Positions 1 to 11,939 of a stretch of DNA of 64,000 nucleotides are shown here, piece after piece. The stretch's first letter is position 1. Every line of letters starts with the position of its first letter. The notes beneath the pieces were generated by a model. It saw only the letters and a list, made by a program, of their open reading frames with translations. It did no database searches and had not been told where the DNA came from. The DNA comes from Dryococelus australis. Taxonomy: Eukaryota; Arthropoda; Insecta; Phasmatodea; Phasmatidae. The stretch spans positions 138,964,457 to 139,028,456 of the forward strand of contig CM056994.1 in the NCBI GenBank assembly GCA_029891345.1. Direction: 5' to 3'. Position numbers and translations under genes: made by a program.

Positions 1-600
1 TAAAATCTTCCACAATGCGCATGATGCGTCACGGTGGACCGAGGCACCAGCCAGTATCACCAGAACATTCTTGCATCGTCGCCAGACCCATCGAAACCTC
101 CAGCAGTAGACAGGGGCCGTGATGCAGGCAAGGCGCCGAGCAGCGTGGCAGCCCGACGGCCGCTGTCTATTATACATGGGTTCCCCGGATTAGGGGATCA
201 GGTGGCAACAAGTTTGTCAGCCCGGTGGTGGGGAGGAGTGAGGTTCGTCGACCCTCACAGTGCCGAGCAGCAGTGCATAACAATATTATAAAAACGTCGG
301 ATAAAGATAGAGTGGAAAAATATGAAGCAGTTAATTACATGTTGAAAATTGAGAAGAAAGATGGACTTACGCAGCCCTAAAGAGCAGTGGCGAAGAAGAC
401 TCTCCAAAGCACATACCATAAAACTGACGAACTCAAATTAATCGTACATAGTATGTGCTATCTATGCTAATGTTTTACAAAGTCAAAATATTATTTATAA
501 ATTAACATGTTATACCTTTTATTACAAAACATTTGTTATATTATGTTAGAAATTTGAGATAAATTTAATTATACATCGTTGCCGATCTCGGTATGTTCTT
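1..600. other. Upstream flank, no gene recognised
   Basis: The first 300 bases are relatively GC-rich and open for 85 codons on the + strand, but the translation has no recognisable domain and no splice context I trust. The remainder is AT-rich single-copy-looking sequence. Confidence 0.4.
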
Positions 601-603
601 TCA

Positions 604-1320
604 ATGTATCGCCTTGCACAAATTTGTGATGAAAAATTGTTCATATGTGTATCAAAATGTGTCATTTGTAGAGCACAATGGGTTATTTGTGGAGCAAAGT
701 GGGTCACTTATGTAGCAAAATGTGTCATTTGAGGAGCGAAATAGTTCATTGTGGGGCAAAATGGGCATTTATGGAGCACAATTTGTAATTTGTGGAGCCA
801 ATTGGGTCATTTTGATCCACAACCACCCATTTTTCTCCATTAATGATACATTTTGATCCACAAATGACACCAAACGACTCATAACGACCCAGAAGTGACC
901 CATAACGACCCATACAATACCTGTGACACTTGATTGTAGATCATGTGGAGCATATGGTGCTGATTGTGGTACTGATTGTAGTGCTGATTGTGGTGCATTT
1001 GCATGTGTATGTAGGTACATGTGTATGTGTGTGGTGCTGATTATGTTCCTGAATGTGGTGTTGATTATGGTGCTAATTGTGTTTCTGAATGTGATGCGAT
1101 TGTGGTGCTGATTGTGGCGTGTATGTATGTGTGTAGCCGTGTGTATATGCATAGGTGCGAATGTAGATGTGTGTAGACACGTTTGTATGTATGTGTGTAT
1201 GTAGGTGCATGTGATGTGTGTATACGTATAGGTGAGTGTAGGTGTGTGTAGGTATTTGTATAGGTGTGTGTTTAGCATATGAGCAAGTGGAGCATGATTA
1301 AAAACTGAACGAAGAACTTG
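604..1320. repeat. Degenerate short tandem repeats related to the foldback element interior
   Basis: 650-830 is a run of diverged units of about 28-30 bp built on 'gagcaaaatgggtcatttgtg'. It is followed on the other strand sense by 'gaccca' motifs (850-915) and by 'gattgtggtgctgattgtg' units (920-1110). The same three motif types occur in order inside the arms of the element at 5590-11345 (6545-6860 and 9600-9800). The phrase 'gaacgaagaacttgtcc' at 1306 matches both arms. I read it as a fragment of the same family. Confidence 0.6.
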
Positions 1321-1480
1321 TCCAAGAATGTAAGTTATAAATATGCTTTTCCATCACAATCAGGCAATAGATAAAATGTCAGTTTAAATGGAGGTAAAAA
1401 ATCCTTAAATCTTACTGACGAAATATGTAAGTTGTTTATATATAGCTCACTAACTAGGCAAAGTAGATACACATTTCGGC

Positions 1481-1825
1481 ATGATGGAAAATACTCAGGT
1501 TTTCTTCGTGAATATGTTGCGAGCCAAATATAGTACGAAATCTTCAGTACAGCCTACTTCAATGGTTGTACCTTCGCCCACTGCTGGAAAATTACATGAA
1601 AAACAGCACTGCTACTGTGTAAAGATCTTCAGCAAAAGCTACCATGCTCGTCGGCATGAGAGAATGGTCTGTACGAAGAATACTTTTCGCGCTATAAAGC
1701 ATTACGACATTGGCGTCATGCAGTTCGAACACGGCGATACACTGAAAGAACATACCGAGATCGGCAAGGATGTCGCCAATGCCTCCTGCTACATCAATGG
1801 GTACTTGTTTGGCAGACGATTATGA
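1481..1825 (+). CDS. Unrecognised 114-codon ORF, possible gene remnant
   Basis: An open frame in an otherwise stop-rich area. The product includes HCYCVKIFSKSYHARRHE, which has a Cys/His spacing reminiscent of a zinc finger (residues 43-60), but I do not recognise the family. A second coding-like stretch in another frame follows (about 1900-2005) and ends in an acidic, Lys-rich tail before a stop, as if a frameshift near 1825 separates two parts of one decayed ORF. No promoter or splice sites are convincing. It could be part of a transposon. Confidence 0.25.
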   Translation: MMENTQVFFVNMLRAKYSTKSSVQPTSMVVPSPTAGKLHEKQHCYCVKIFSKSYHARRHERMVCTKNTFRAIKHYDIGVMQFEHGDTLKEHTEIGKDVANASCYINGYLFGRRL

Positions 1826-2005
1826 CGCGACATTTAATGCTAAAGACGGAATGAGTGCAGTAGAGTCGCTATGTGCGGAATGTATACCAGCCCAGTAAGA
1901 CTTCCGCATTACGTCGACGAACTCAAAAATCGGTCTTTAGCTCTAAATAGTGATGACGACCATGTGACTACTACAAAGAAAAGCAAATTTAATATTGAAA
2001 ATTAA

Positions 2006-4150
2006 ACAGGAAGTGAACACTATCATAAATACAGCATTGATAAAAATATATATATATATTTTTCTGGGAAAAATTTGGCCCCTGGTGTAGATGGGAACAT
2101 TCATTAATTATCACTAGCGGTTGTAACGTCGTAGGGGTGTCTGCCGATTCTGATGACAGCCGCTCTGACGGTAATACTGGTTCATGGTATTTTGCCTCCG
2201 GGGATAGTTATTCTGGCGTTATAAAGTTCTGCCCCTTAGACTGCCTTGCTGCGATCGTTCTGGTTACGTTCCTGCGGCAGTGAATTCTGAGTTTTGATGG
2301 ACAAGTTGGCGATTTCCTCATCAATTTTCGTTATTTCGGCCTGAAATCACTCCGCGTCGGAGTCAGGAGGTTGCGAGGATACAGTCTGGTTGTATCGGAA
2401 AATTCATAATTTCACGTGCTTTAGGTTGTCTACCATTTGCTGAATAGTGTCATTTTGCAGCCCTATGATTTTGTCCACTAGGAACGTGGAAATATCAAAT
2501 AATTTTCAATAATGAAACTTCTGCAATATGTTAGTTTACGAAAATATATAAGTTTGAGACGTACATTCTGTGGACAAATGTGATTTATGAGAATGACAAA
2601 AGCCTTTTTAATTTGGAGTTGAGTCAGAAATCAATAGACAACATTAAGTATACTAATTAAGATAAAACATTCAGGGTCCAAAAAATTGTGCTTCAATGAA
2701 AATCTATAATCAAGACCACTGCAAAACATTCAGCTGATGTCAAATTGTTCTTTCAAAATAATTGAATTTCCTTTTTTAAAGTCATTAATTTTCATGCCGT
2801 GAAGAGATCAATAATATTTTTATTGCGAAACCAGTTTGTTCAATTATGATATTTTTTTTTACAATTACAAATTGTCCAGTAATCTAAAGCATTTATGCAT
2901 AAAACAAAATACAGTTGAATAAATTTATACCTGCTTTCTTTTAAATGTATTGTGAATAAGCATTTCTCAGCAACACATTGTGTATCGGTGCCCTATGAAT
3001 GTAGCAACCGTGCTTTTTGAATGCTGTCATTGCAGTAGGGGTTGATCTAATATGCTTTGAAATCAAGGGAATAATTGTTCCATTACAATGCGATTATTTT
3101 CATTGGTTTGAACATATTGATTAAGGACCTATAATCATAAAACCATTTATACTCCAGCATAACGAAAATCGATATGCAGAAAGAGTATTTCGTATCTGCG
3201 GCATGTCTTGCTGTCATTGCAGGTTATTGTTCAACTAAACACTTTCAAGACACCCATTGTTTCACATGAATTCCTTTCTTAAAATATTTCTGTACATCAA
3301 TGGCTCAGCCCTATTCCCAGAGATATGTTTTGCTCTTAGAAATATCTTAAGGCCGTCTGGTATGTGTGTCTTAAACTTATTTTTTATGACAAGCCTGCAG
3401 CAGAAGTGTATATGACGAATTCATTCTTAAATTATTATTTTGTAAGAGGTAGTCTATGAAAAGTCTGCGGAGGCCTGTAAGCGAAAGTAATGCAGATACA
3501 TGTAAATACTCCCAACTACTGGAAACGCATCGCTCCCGTAAGCCACGACAGATATGGGGCGCCATTTTCTTTGTGTGATGGAGAGGGTGAGCCGAGGAGG
3601 AAAGGCCAGTCCTGTATCATACAGTTTCTCACAGCCAATCGTCCCACAGCAACGGACATTCCCCACAAAAAGGAAATTGTAGCTGTCATACGGGACACAG
3701 GACTATGTACTTAACTCCATCTCATCACAGTCACTTTATTCTAAGTAAACAGGATGTGTACGTACATGGAAACGACTTTTCTTCTGCGTTGGGCTCTCAT
3801 TGGCTGCCAAGAAGATAAATAAATTTATATTTAAAATTCCTTCATTTGGCGGGAATTTCGGCATTCGTTAAAATATATAATAAGCCAGGGAAAAAAAACA
3901 GTATTTGCTCTGCTGTTACCGTAAAAATAAGTTAAGTTTTGTTACAATTAATGACATACTCAGTCTTTATGAGTGTCGGAAGCCGTTGTAAGTAATCACG
4001 AGAGCATATTTTCGAGGTAAGGATTTCCTTTTGCTTACAATAAGTTAGAGATGTGTAACGACTTATGAAACAAAGTCCGTTCGCAAACATGTTCAAATGT
4101 GGCAGCCGAACTAAAGTACAATGAAAATTTTTCAGACCACTAGTGTGACC
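2006..4150. other. AT-rich intergenic stretch, no feature supported
   Basis: 2060-2470 is richer in GC and has a minus-strand coding-like stretch with heptad-like spacing, but it is broken by stops. The rest is low-complexity AT-rich DNA with short ORFs that look random (3377-3714). Confidence 0.4.
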
Positions 4151-5045
4151 GTGGCCTAAAACGCTTCTTTCACCAGAGAAATTCTGAAGTAGCTGGCCGT
4201 TATTTCAGGAATGACCACGGACAGAATAACCCCATGTCGTCTTCACGGCAACCGTTGTCCAGAGAATTACTGAACTAGTTTAGGGTAATTGATGGCTCAT
4301 AGAAGAGTGATTAGACGCTGTGGTGGGCATTACCAATGAAAGCGTCCAGCGCCGCACTACCGTAAAATTTATGCCCAGCGGGTCACACTAAACATGATTG
4401 CAAGACAACGTGGGCTGTTCTGTCAACAGCGACTAGACCGCAACCGATTAGAAAACGGTGATTTCCTTCTCCGCACTGTGACACAAGACTAGACAGTCTG
4501 CCCTCAAGATGATCCTGTAATGCCGGTATGCAATGGTAGCATGCAGAGTCGCCACTACTCGACAAGAATAAATAGCTACCAAACGCAAGAATTGTGATAA
4601 CGATGACGTTTTTCGACGACAGTGGAAAAAAATTCGGAATACTTGAAGTGATGTGTGATAATAAATGACCATCGATTCATCAACAAACTTTGGACATTTC
4701 AAAAGCAGAAACAAACTTAAAGTCGTGGTTTTATAATGAAGGGCATTACCCTTATAAGCTATATGGTAAGATTTAAACTGCCAACAGCATGCAAACTGCA
4801 CTCCATCAATTCAATAGGTAGGTCCTGATCAATCCAGCCTACAGCCCTGATCTATCGCCATGCAATATCTATTTGTTAGGGTAGTTGTGGTAACATCTGG
4901 AGGGAACGGGTTATTTCGAGTGGGACAAAACTGTTGGAGGGTTTACAGTATTGAGTCAGTTCGCATTATACGAATTATTCAACAGAGGCATCTACCTCCG
5001 AAGGAACAGTGGGAGCAGTGTGATTCAACTAGTGGAGAGTACTGA
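4150..5045 (+). pseudogene. Mariner-like transposase remnant
   Basis: The clearest trace is at about 4830-4870, where the + strand encodes YSPDLSPCNIYL, the conserved block holding the third catalytic aspartate of DD34D transposases. Downstream text in shifted frames (to 5045) resembles the transposase C-terminus. Upstream text (4240-4640) is too decayed to place. No intact inverted repeats were found. Confidence 0.45.
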
Positions 5046-7249
5046 TAAGCATTTATGCTGTTTTTCTTTTCAAGGATTCCAATTAAAATTCATTTGACTG
5101 CCCCTCTTGGAACATTAAGAAATTCTGATCTTTAAAATACAGTTGCTGATTAATGAGCTCAAGATACTATACACACCGTTTTTGTTTACCACCTAACTAT
5201 TTAAAGGTGTCTTTACCTTGCTACAGGAAAGTCCAAAATTACTTTACAATGTTGGATGAGTGAAGTGATTTAGGCGGCTCTTAACAGTGAGCTCTTGAGA
5301 GCCAATTACAATAAATGTTTCAGCTGATATCATCGTTTAATTCTCACTCGAAGCTGTAAATTATAAACGTTCTGATTTTCTTTAACGCGTATCGAAAGTT
5401 AGTATGTGGAAAATGATTCCCATTATCACTTAGTCTCTTCTGTGTTTATTAGATTTCCTTTGATCCGGTTATTGGGTAACTAAGCCCAATCATGTTTTAA
5501 TTACCCACACAAATATGTTCTAAAATGTGTGTTCTCGTGGATTATAAACGAACATGAGTAGTAGGAAAATAGGCATTAATGCATAAGGACATCGGGCACA
5601 GGAGTCTGGAGCCGGCCAACCGCAAATTTGTTACGTCACCCGACCACCATATTTTCCCATCTTACACCCATATTGTATGTTGACGTCGTTTCACCTTGAC
5701 CTTTGAATTTTGTCCTTGAATATGCCAAAATAAAAAAACAAAAAAAAATGGCAAAAAACATCCAATAAATCTCAAAGTAATCCGAAAAAATCCCCAAATA
5801 AATGTATAAAATTATAATAAAATTATTTAAATACTTAATAATATGTACATATTTATAACTTACATTTCCTAAGGTTCCACCATCACAATACTCAGCAGAC
5901 GACTAACTCCCTCAACCCCACACCCCTCATTAAATACTCATTCCATCATCTTCATTTTTTCGTTCGTCATTTGTTTATACATTATTGGAAGCCACGATAT
6001 TGATTGGTGACTGCCATCTTGATAGGTGATGACTATCTTGTTAGGCAGCCACCATCTTGGTAGGCAACCACCATCTTGGTAGGCATCACCTATCCACCAT
6101 ATCATAAGCCAATGGGCATGACCTTTAACCCATGACCTTGAAAATAAAAACTCGAGAAAAATCTATGCGAAGAGGAAGAAGCTAGCCGAGACGATCCACC
6201 ATTCATGACATCCGCTGTCAAACTATGCCTCTCAACTGACCTCCCTACCACTTATATACGAGAATGCAAACCCTTTGACGTCTCAGCGACTTTGAACCAA
6301 TCGTATTGCACCATTAATACATTGTGCGATCACTGACCAGCCAATCACCGACAAGCCAATCACTGAGATACCACATGATTGCAGCTGACCAATCACATGC
6401 AGGCACTGAGACATCACTCACACACAGGCAGGTAGGCAGGCTTTAAATGCTGTATCCTTGATTACATTACAATGCAATTATATTTTCAACAGTTACATAC
6501 AGACAAGTTCTTCGCTCACCTAAAAATCATGGTCACACTTAAAGTAGACAACTGATTCCTGATGTCGGACCGACACCTCACAAGACTGACCCATTAACCA
6601 ATAACCCATGAACCATTGCCCCATTGTGACCCCTGATTGCGGTGCTGACCCTAATGACCCCTGAACGACCCCTTAAGTGACCCCTAAAATACAACAAATA
6701 ACCCCTTATGACCCCAAAATGACACCTATTGACAAAACAATTACCCCTGATTGTGGTACTAACACCTAAATAGCCCTTGAATTGACACCTAATAACCCCA
6801 GAATGACTCCGGATTGTGGTAGTGGTGTTGGTGGTGGTCGTGATGGTGGTTCTACCAAGAATGCACTCAGGTACTATCATATATAATATGACTATACATA
6901 ATTATGTATTTATATAATGTACGAATTAAAATAATTATGTATTTATATAACATAGGTATACAAATAATTATGTATTTATATTAGATAGGAATATAAATAA
7001 GTAAGTATTTACATAAGATAAGAATATAAATACTTATGTATGATAATATAAACATAAGTTATACACATATATATGTAAATATAGAATTATGTATATGTAA
7101 ATAACTATGTATATCTACTTAGAAGTATGTAAATATAAAATTATATTCAATTTAACTCTTATCGCAGCAAACACAACCTGTCAGCAAATTGTCGGCCCGT
7201 TAACTGTACTTTCGGCAACTGTCATTTCAATGCCAGAAGATAGCCATCT

Positions 7250-7925
7250 GACAATGTCGTGATGTCTTTTTGAGACAGATTGCAAGCCGTTAGAAAAAAG
7301 ACAACGGAATACTGTATTTTTTAGGACAACAGATGGATATCACAGAAAATATGTCGGCATAATATCGCAGAACAAACATGTTGCAATCATCTTAAAAATG
7401 TTTCTGGGCCGATTCCCACATGGCATCTTTGTCTTTTCGGTAAGCTGGCCATTATCGTATTTATTCCGGCCCGGTAACGTTTTCTAAACAAGGCTCTTTA
7501 TCACAATAAATAAATAAATATGATACATTTTTAACGACAAACTTTTGGACAGTGTTTTGAATAGGCAAGATGTTAGCTAGCTGTTAACTGCATGATGTCT
7601 TTTTTTGAGACTGAATGTTTGCCATTAGAAATAAAGACAACTGCCCACTGTATTTTTTTTAGTATAACAGATGGATGTCATCGAAAAGATGTTGGCATGA
7701 TATCGCAGAGGAAACATGTTTCAAACATCTTAAAATTGTTCCTGGACCTATTCTCATGCGGCATCTTTGTCTTTTCGGTAAGGTGGCCATTATCTGATTT
7801 ATTCCGTCCCGGCAACATTTTCGAGACAAGGCTCTTTATCAGAATAAAGATATAAATAAGATATATTTTTGCCGACCAACATTTGGAAAGTGTTTTGAAT
7901 AGGCAAGACGTTAGCTAGCTGTTAA
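7250..7925 (+). repeat. Tandem duplication of an approximately 338-bp unit
   Basis: Two adjacent copies (7250-7588 and 7588-7925) share long stretches in the same order, from 'gatgtctttttgaga' through 'catctttgtcttttcggtaag' to 'aggcaaga(t/c)gttagctagctgttaac'. It lies in the core of the foldback element. The 87-codon ORF in the second copy is probably incidental. Confidence 0.75.
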
Positions 7926-7985
7926 CGGAATGGTGCTGGACTGTCAACTCAAGGGTATTAGGTTCGAGTCCAGCACTCGGCAAGG
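7905..7985 (+). repeat. tRNA-derived SINE head with perfect RNA polymerase III box B
   Basis: GGTTCGAGTCC at 7961-7971 is a perfect box B, preceded by an anticodon-arm-like segment (gctggactgtcaactc) and a weaker box A-like region near 7920. It cannot fold into a complete tRNA, so it is a SINE head or tRNA fossil rather than a functional tRNA gene. Confidence 0.5.
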
Positions 7986-8120
7986 AAAAGATTTTCATAT
8001 CTTACAATGTTTTGAGAAGCAAATTAAATGAATATATATAAAGAGGAAACGACAATTACTAAAATTTTAAATCTAAAAGTTAAGGTTTTTTATGGGTATA
8101 CTTCTTATTTTTAGACAAAA

Positions 8121-8370
8121 TGCCCCTGCAGGCCCGGTATCGTAACGACATCCAGCCATCACAAGCCGCCATCATAATGACATCAAGCCGTCGCAGGCCC
8201 GGCATCGTAACGACATCCAGCCGTTGCAGGCCCGGTATCATAACGGCATCCAGCCATCACAGGCCCGGCATCGTAACGACACCCAGCCGTCGCAGGCCCG
8301 GCATCGTAGCGACATCCAGACGTCGCAGGCCCAGCATCGTAACGACATATAGGCGTCGCAGGCCCGACAC
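8121..8370 (+). repeat. GC-rich minisatellite, 33-bp unit, about eight copies
   Basis: The unit is close to 'ccgtcgcaggcccggcatcgtaacgacatccag'. Because 33 is divisible by three, the array keeps both strands open and creates repetitive ORFs (RPGIVTTS-type units), which I treat as by-products. It is sharply GC-rich within AT-rich surroundings. Confidence 0.85.
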
Positions 8371-8374
8371 TGTT

Positions 8375-8690
8375 GGCCAACAGTGTCCATATATCCAACG
8401 GGCCGCTTCCGGCATAAGAAAGCGGGCTGGTATCCGCTGGCGGGAGTTTGTTGCTTAGATTTTACTGGCCCGATTCTGGCCCGTACTTTTAGTGCATATT
8501 GTGCCGGAATACATTTCGTATCTTGCCGGTAGCGCTACGGTGTATTTTTGACACAGTCGGCCAACAGTCAGCCGCCAGTCCATATTTACATCGGGCCGCT
8601 TCCGATATAAGACAGCTGGCCTGTCGGCTAGCTGTCACCGACCCGATTCCGGCCCTATTTTCTGTGTTTGCTGGGATAAATATATAAGTA
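8375..8690 (+). repeat. Two diverged copies of an approximately 185-bp unit
   Basis: 'ggccaacagt..tccatat..gggccgcttccg.ataag' occurs at about 8371-8415 and again at 8550-8610, each followed by 'cccgattc(t/c)ggccc'. Part of the same motif is visible at 7175-7215. It is part of the foldback core. Confidence 0.6.
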
Positions 8691-11344
8691 TAAAATATGA
8701 AATTATTTTCAATTTGATTTATTTATAGTTATTTACATATAACTATTTAAATATAAAATTATTTTCTATGTAATATAATGTGTAGGTGTGTATATATATT
8801 TATCTTAAAATATAATTATTTGCAATTTGAAATATATATATATAGTTATGTACATATAACTATGTAAATGTAAAATTCTTTTTAGTTTAATTGATATGCA
8901 TACACATAGGTTTATAAGTAGGTAGAAATAACTATATAAAAATTTTATTTTTATGTAACTATGTGCACACACACATATATATGTAAATAAAATTATTTTA
9001 AATTTGATTTATATGTATGGGTACAGGTATATGAGTTTGTAAATATAAAATTCTTTTTAATTTAATTCACATATAGTCATGTAAATATAAGTATGTAAAT
9101 AAAAAATTATTTTCAATTTAAGTGATGTGTAGTTATGCACATATAATTATGAAAATATGAAATTATTTTCAATTTAATTTATACTTATAAGTATATAAAT
9201 ATGCACAGTTTTTTTATTATTTTATACATAAATATGTATATATGCAAATATGGAAATATAAATTTACTTTAATGTCTATACATAATTATGTAGTGCCTAC
9301 ATATAAAACTGGGAATAAATTTTTTTGACTATATAAGTATGTATATATAAATATGGAAGTATAAAGTTAATGTTAACGACTTTTAATAAGTATGTATATA
9401 AAAATTGGAAAATTTAAAATGAATTTAACTGTCTTTATACTAGTAGATATAAAAAGAAATATAATTAATTTAGATTTCTTTATTTAGATATATAAATATG
9501 CCTATGAGCATACGTAAATAACATAATGTTATGACAATGCCTGAGTGTATTCTTGGTCGAACCACCACCGCCACCACCAAAACCACCATGTAATCACTGT
9601 TAATTTTGGAGTCATTAGGTATCTTTTGCGGATCATTTAGGAGTCCGCACCAAAATCAGAGGTCATTATGGGGTCATAATGGGTCATTTGGGGGTCATTT
9701 AGGGGTATTTTAGGGCCATTAGGGGTCAGCAACGAAATCAAGGGTCAAAATGGGTCAGTGGATCATCGATAAAGGGTTAATGGGCCAGTCTTGTGAGGGG
9801 TCGGTCCGACAACATGAGTCAGTTGTGAAAATGATTTAGAAAGAAGTGTGAAAATTATTTATAGGTGAGCGAAGAACTTGTCTGGGAGAAACAGTCAAAG
9901 ATATAATTGCATGGTAATGTGATCAAGGTACTAGCATCTGAAGCCTGCATACCTGCACGTGTGTGTGTGTGTGTGTGGGATGTCTGAATTCTTGAATGTG
10001 ATTGGTCACCTGCAATCATGTGGTAACTCGATGATTGGCTGGTTATTAATTGGCTGGTCGGTGTTCCCACAATGTATTAATGGGGTAATACGATTTTTTC
10101 ACAGTCGCTATATCATAGGGCTTGCATACTCGTACATAAGCGATAGAGAGGTCAGCTGAAAAGTATAGTTTGACAGTGGCTGTCTTGAAAGTTGGATCGT
10201 CACGGCTAGCTTCTACCTTTTCGCATATTTTTTCTGGAGTTTTTGTTTTGATGTTGATTTAAGGTCATGGTGTCAAGGTCAAGGTAGTCTACATCTTATA
10301 TAATGGCGGTAGACTGTAATGTATTTTCTTGTTGACTTTTATGTATTTTTTCTCGAAATTTGGTTTTCAATATCATTGAAGGTTAAAAGGTCAATGTCGA
10401 GGTAGTCTGCATTTAATATGGTGGTGTTAGTCTGTAATGTATTATGCTTGTTGACTTCTATATATTTTATCTCAAGTTTTATTTTCAAAGTTGTTCAAGG
10501 TCATTGGATCAAGGTCATGGTCATTGGCTTCCAATTTTGCGGAAGGGCGATGCCTACCAAGATCGTGGTTGGTTACCAAGATGGTGGCCGCGTACTAACA
10601 TAATAATCACCTACCTAGGTGGCGGTCGCCTACGAAGATATTGGCCTCTAGTAATGTATAAACAAATGACGAACAAAAATCAAGATGGTGGAATGAATAT
10701 TTAGTAAGGGACATGAGAGTGAGGGAGTCATTCGTCTGCTGAGCATTGTGCTGTAGGACCTTCGTAAATGTAAGTTTTTAAAAATTATAAGTTTTAAAAT
10801 ATTTTTTAAAAAATGTAATAATTTAATTAATTGAATTTCAATCATTTGGGGGGGGGGGGTTAGGGTCTTTGGAAATTTTTTGTGAATTTTCTGAATGTTT
10901 TTGAATTTTTTCATTTTCAGGTCCAAAAGAAAATATGCATATAATATGAATACAAGATGGCTGATGCTTAGGTCTGAGTCCTATCCTATATACCTTGTAT
11001 CGATTTAGCATAAGGTATGCTTATAAAACTAATATGGCCGCCACTACTTTGCAGGTCCTAAGGAAGATCCTCAAATTAATTTTATTGGCGAAAATTTGAT
11101 TTCAGGGGTTCTCTTTCTGCGCGATGTGGGCTTCTAAGATTCTTGGGATTTTCTAACATATTTGAGGAAAGAAGGAATTTTCGTTTAGGGAAAAAGGGAA
11201 ATTTTTAAAGAAAAACGGAAATTTTTAGGGTCTTTTGTTAGATTTTATAGGAAAAAATAAATTTTGAGGGGAAAAGGGGAAAAAAATGGCGTTTCGGTAA
11301 CATAAAAACGTGGTGGTCGGCCGGCTCCTGGTTCCTGTGCCCCA

Positions 11345-11475
11345 TGCCCTTGTGCATCAATAATTATTTCCCTTCTACTAGCATGCAAGCTATACACAAG
11401 CCTGTAATTTTCACATATGCTCGCAAGTACAATTTGTTTATTCAGGAATATATGTATATAAATATATATTGGGTG
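11345..11475. other. Spacer between foldback element and A-box array
   Basis: Short AT-rich spacer with no feature recognised. Confidence 0.4.
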
Positions 11476-11935
11476 TTCTACCCACTGAGCTACTGGGACC
11501 CCACTATTGGGTTCTCTAGGCACTAGGCTACTCTGGCTACAATATTGGTTTCTCTAGGCACTAGGCTACTCTGGCTACAATGTTGGTTTCTCTAGCCACT
11601 GAGCTACTGCGGCCCCACTATTGGGTGCTTCAGCCCCTGCCCAGCTACGGCCCCACTATTGGGTGCTCTATCCACTGACCAGCTGCGGCCCCACAATCTG
11701 GTTCTCTAGCCCCTGACCAGCTGCAGCCCCACTATTGGATACTCTAGCTGCTGAACTACTGCGGCCCCACTATTGGGCTCTCTAGCCGCTGATCAGCTAC
11801 GGCCCCACTATTGGGTTCACTAGCCCCTGACCAGCTGCGGCCCCTCTATTGGGTGCTTTAGCCACTGGGCTACTGCAATCCCACTATTGGGTTCTCTACC
11901 CACTGAGTTTCTGTGGCCCCACTTGATATATATCT
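11475..11935 (-). repeat. Tandem array of tRNA A-box-like units, about 39 bp each
   Basis: About eleven diverged units of the type 'ggccccactattgggttctctagccactgagctactgc'. On the minus strand each good unit reads TAGCTCAGTGG(C/G)TAGAG, which fits the tRNA D-arm/RNA polymerase III box A consensus. No box B follows within the array, so these are amplified half-promoters, probably expanded from one tRNA or SINE head. The first unit joins a short AT tract at 11450-11470. Confidence 0.75.
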
Positions 11936-11939
11936 AATC

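Larger units (their letters stand above)
5590..11345. mobile_element. Large foldback-type element with kilobase-scale inverted arms
   Basis: The left arm (5590-6890) is matched in reverse complement, block after block in reversed order, by the right arm (about 9540-11345). Anchors are 'gggcacagg..ggagccggcc' at both tips (5591 and 11318-11345), 'atgcctaccaagat' against 'accatcttggtaggca' (10550/6050), 'gcaatcatgtggtaa' against 'accacatgattgca' (10013/6370), 'gagcgaagaacttgtc' against 'gacaagttcttcgctc' (9867/6503), and the ggtggt/accacc block beside 'ccaagaatgcactcagg' (6830/9540). AT-rich diverged repeats next to the arms (6890-7150, 8690-9530) may extend them. The core (7190-8690) holds tandem blocks, a minisatellite and a SINE head. 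No transposase was found, so it is non-autonomous or decayed. Confidence 0.7.

Noticed and set aside
769..1278. 169-codon minus-strand ORF rich in Thr and His
   Set aside because: Produced by GT-rich simple repeats; the translation is low-complexity (YTHI/HTHT).
7905..7985. Functional tRNA gene
   Set aside because: Box B is perfect but the acceptor and D arms do not pair.
8121..8458. Repeat protein gene (112-codon ORF)
   Set aside because: The frame is forced open by the 33-bp unit, and the opposite strand is equally open.
11475..11935. CRISPR array or tRNA gene cluster
   Set aside because: Units are contiguous and diverged with no spacers, and have only a box A-like core without box B or tRNA fold.
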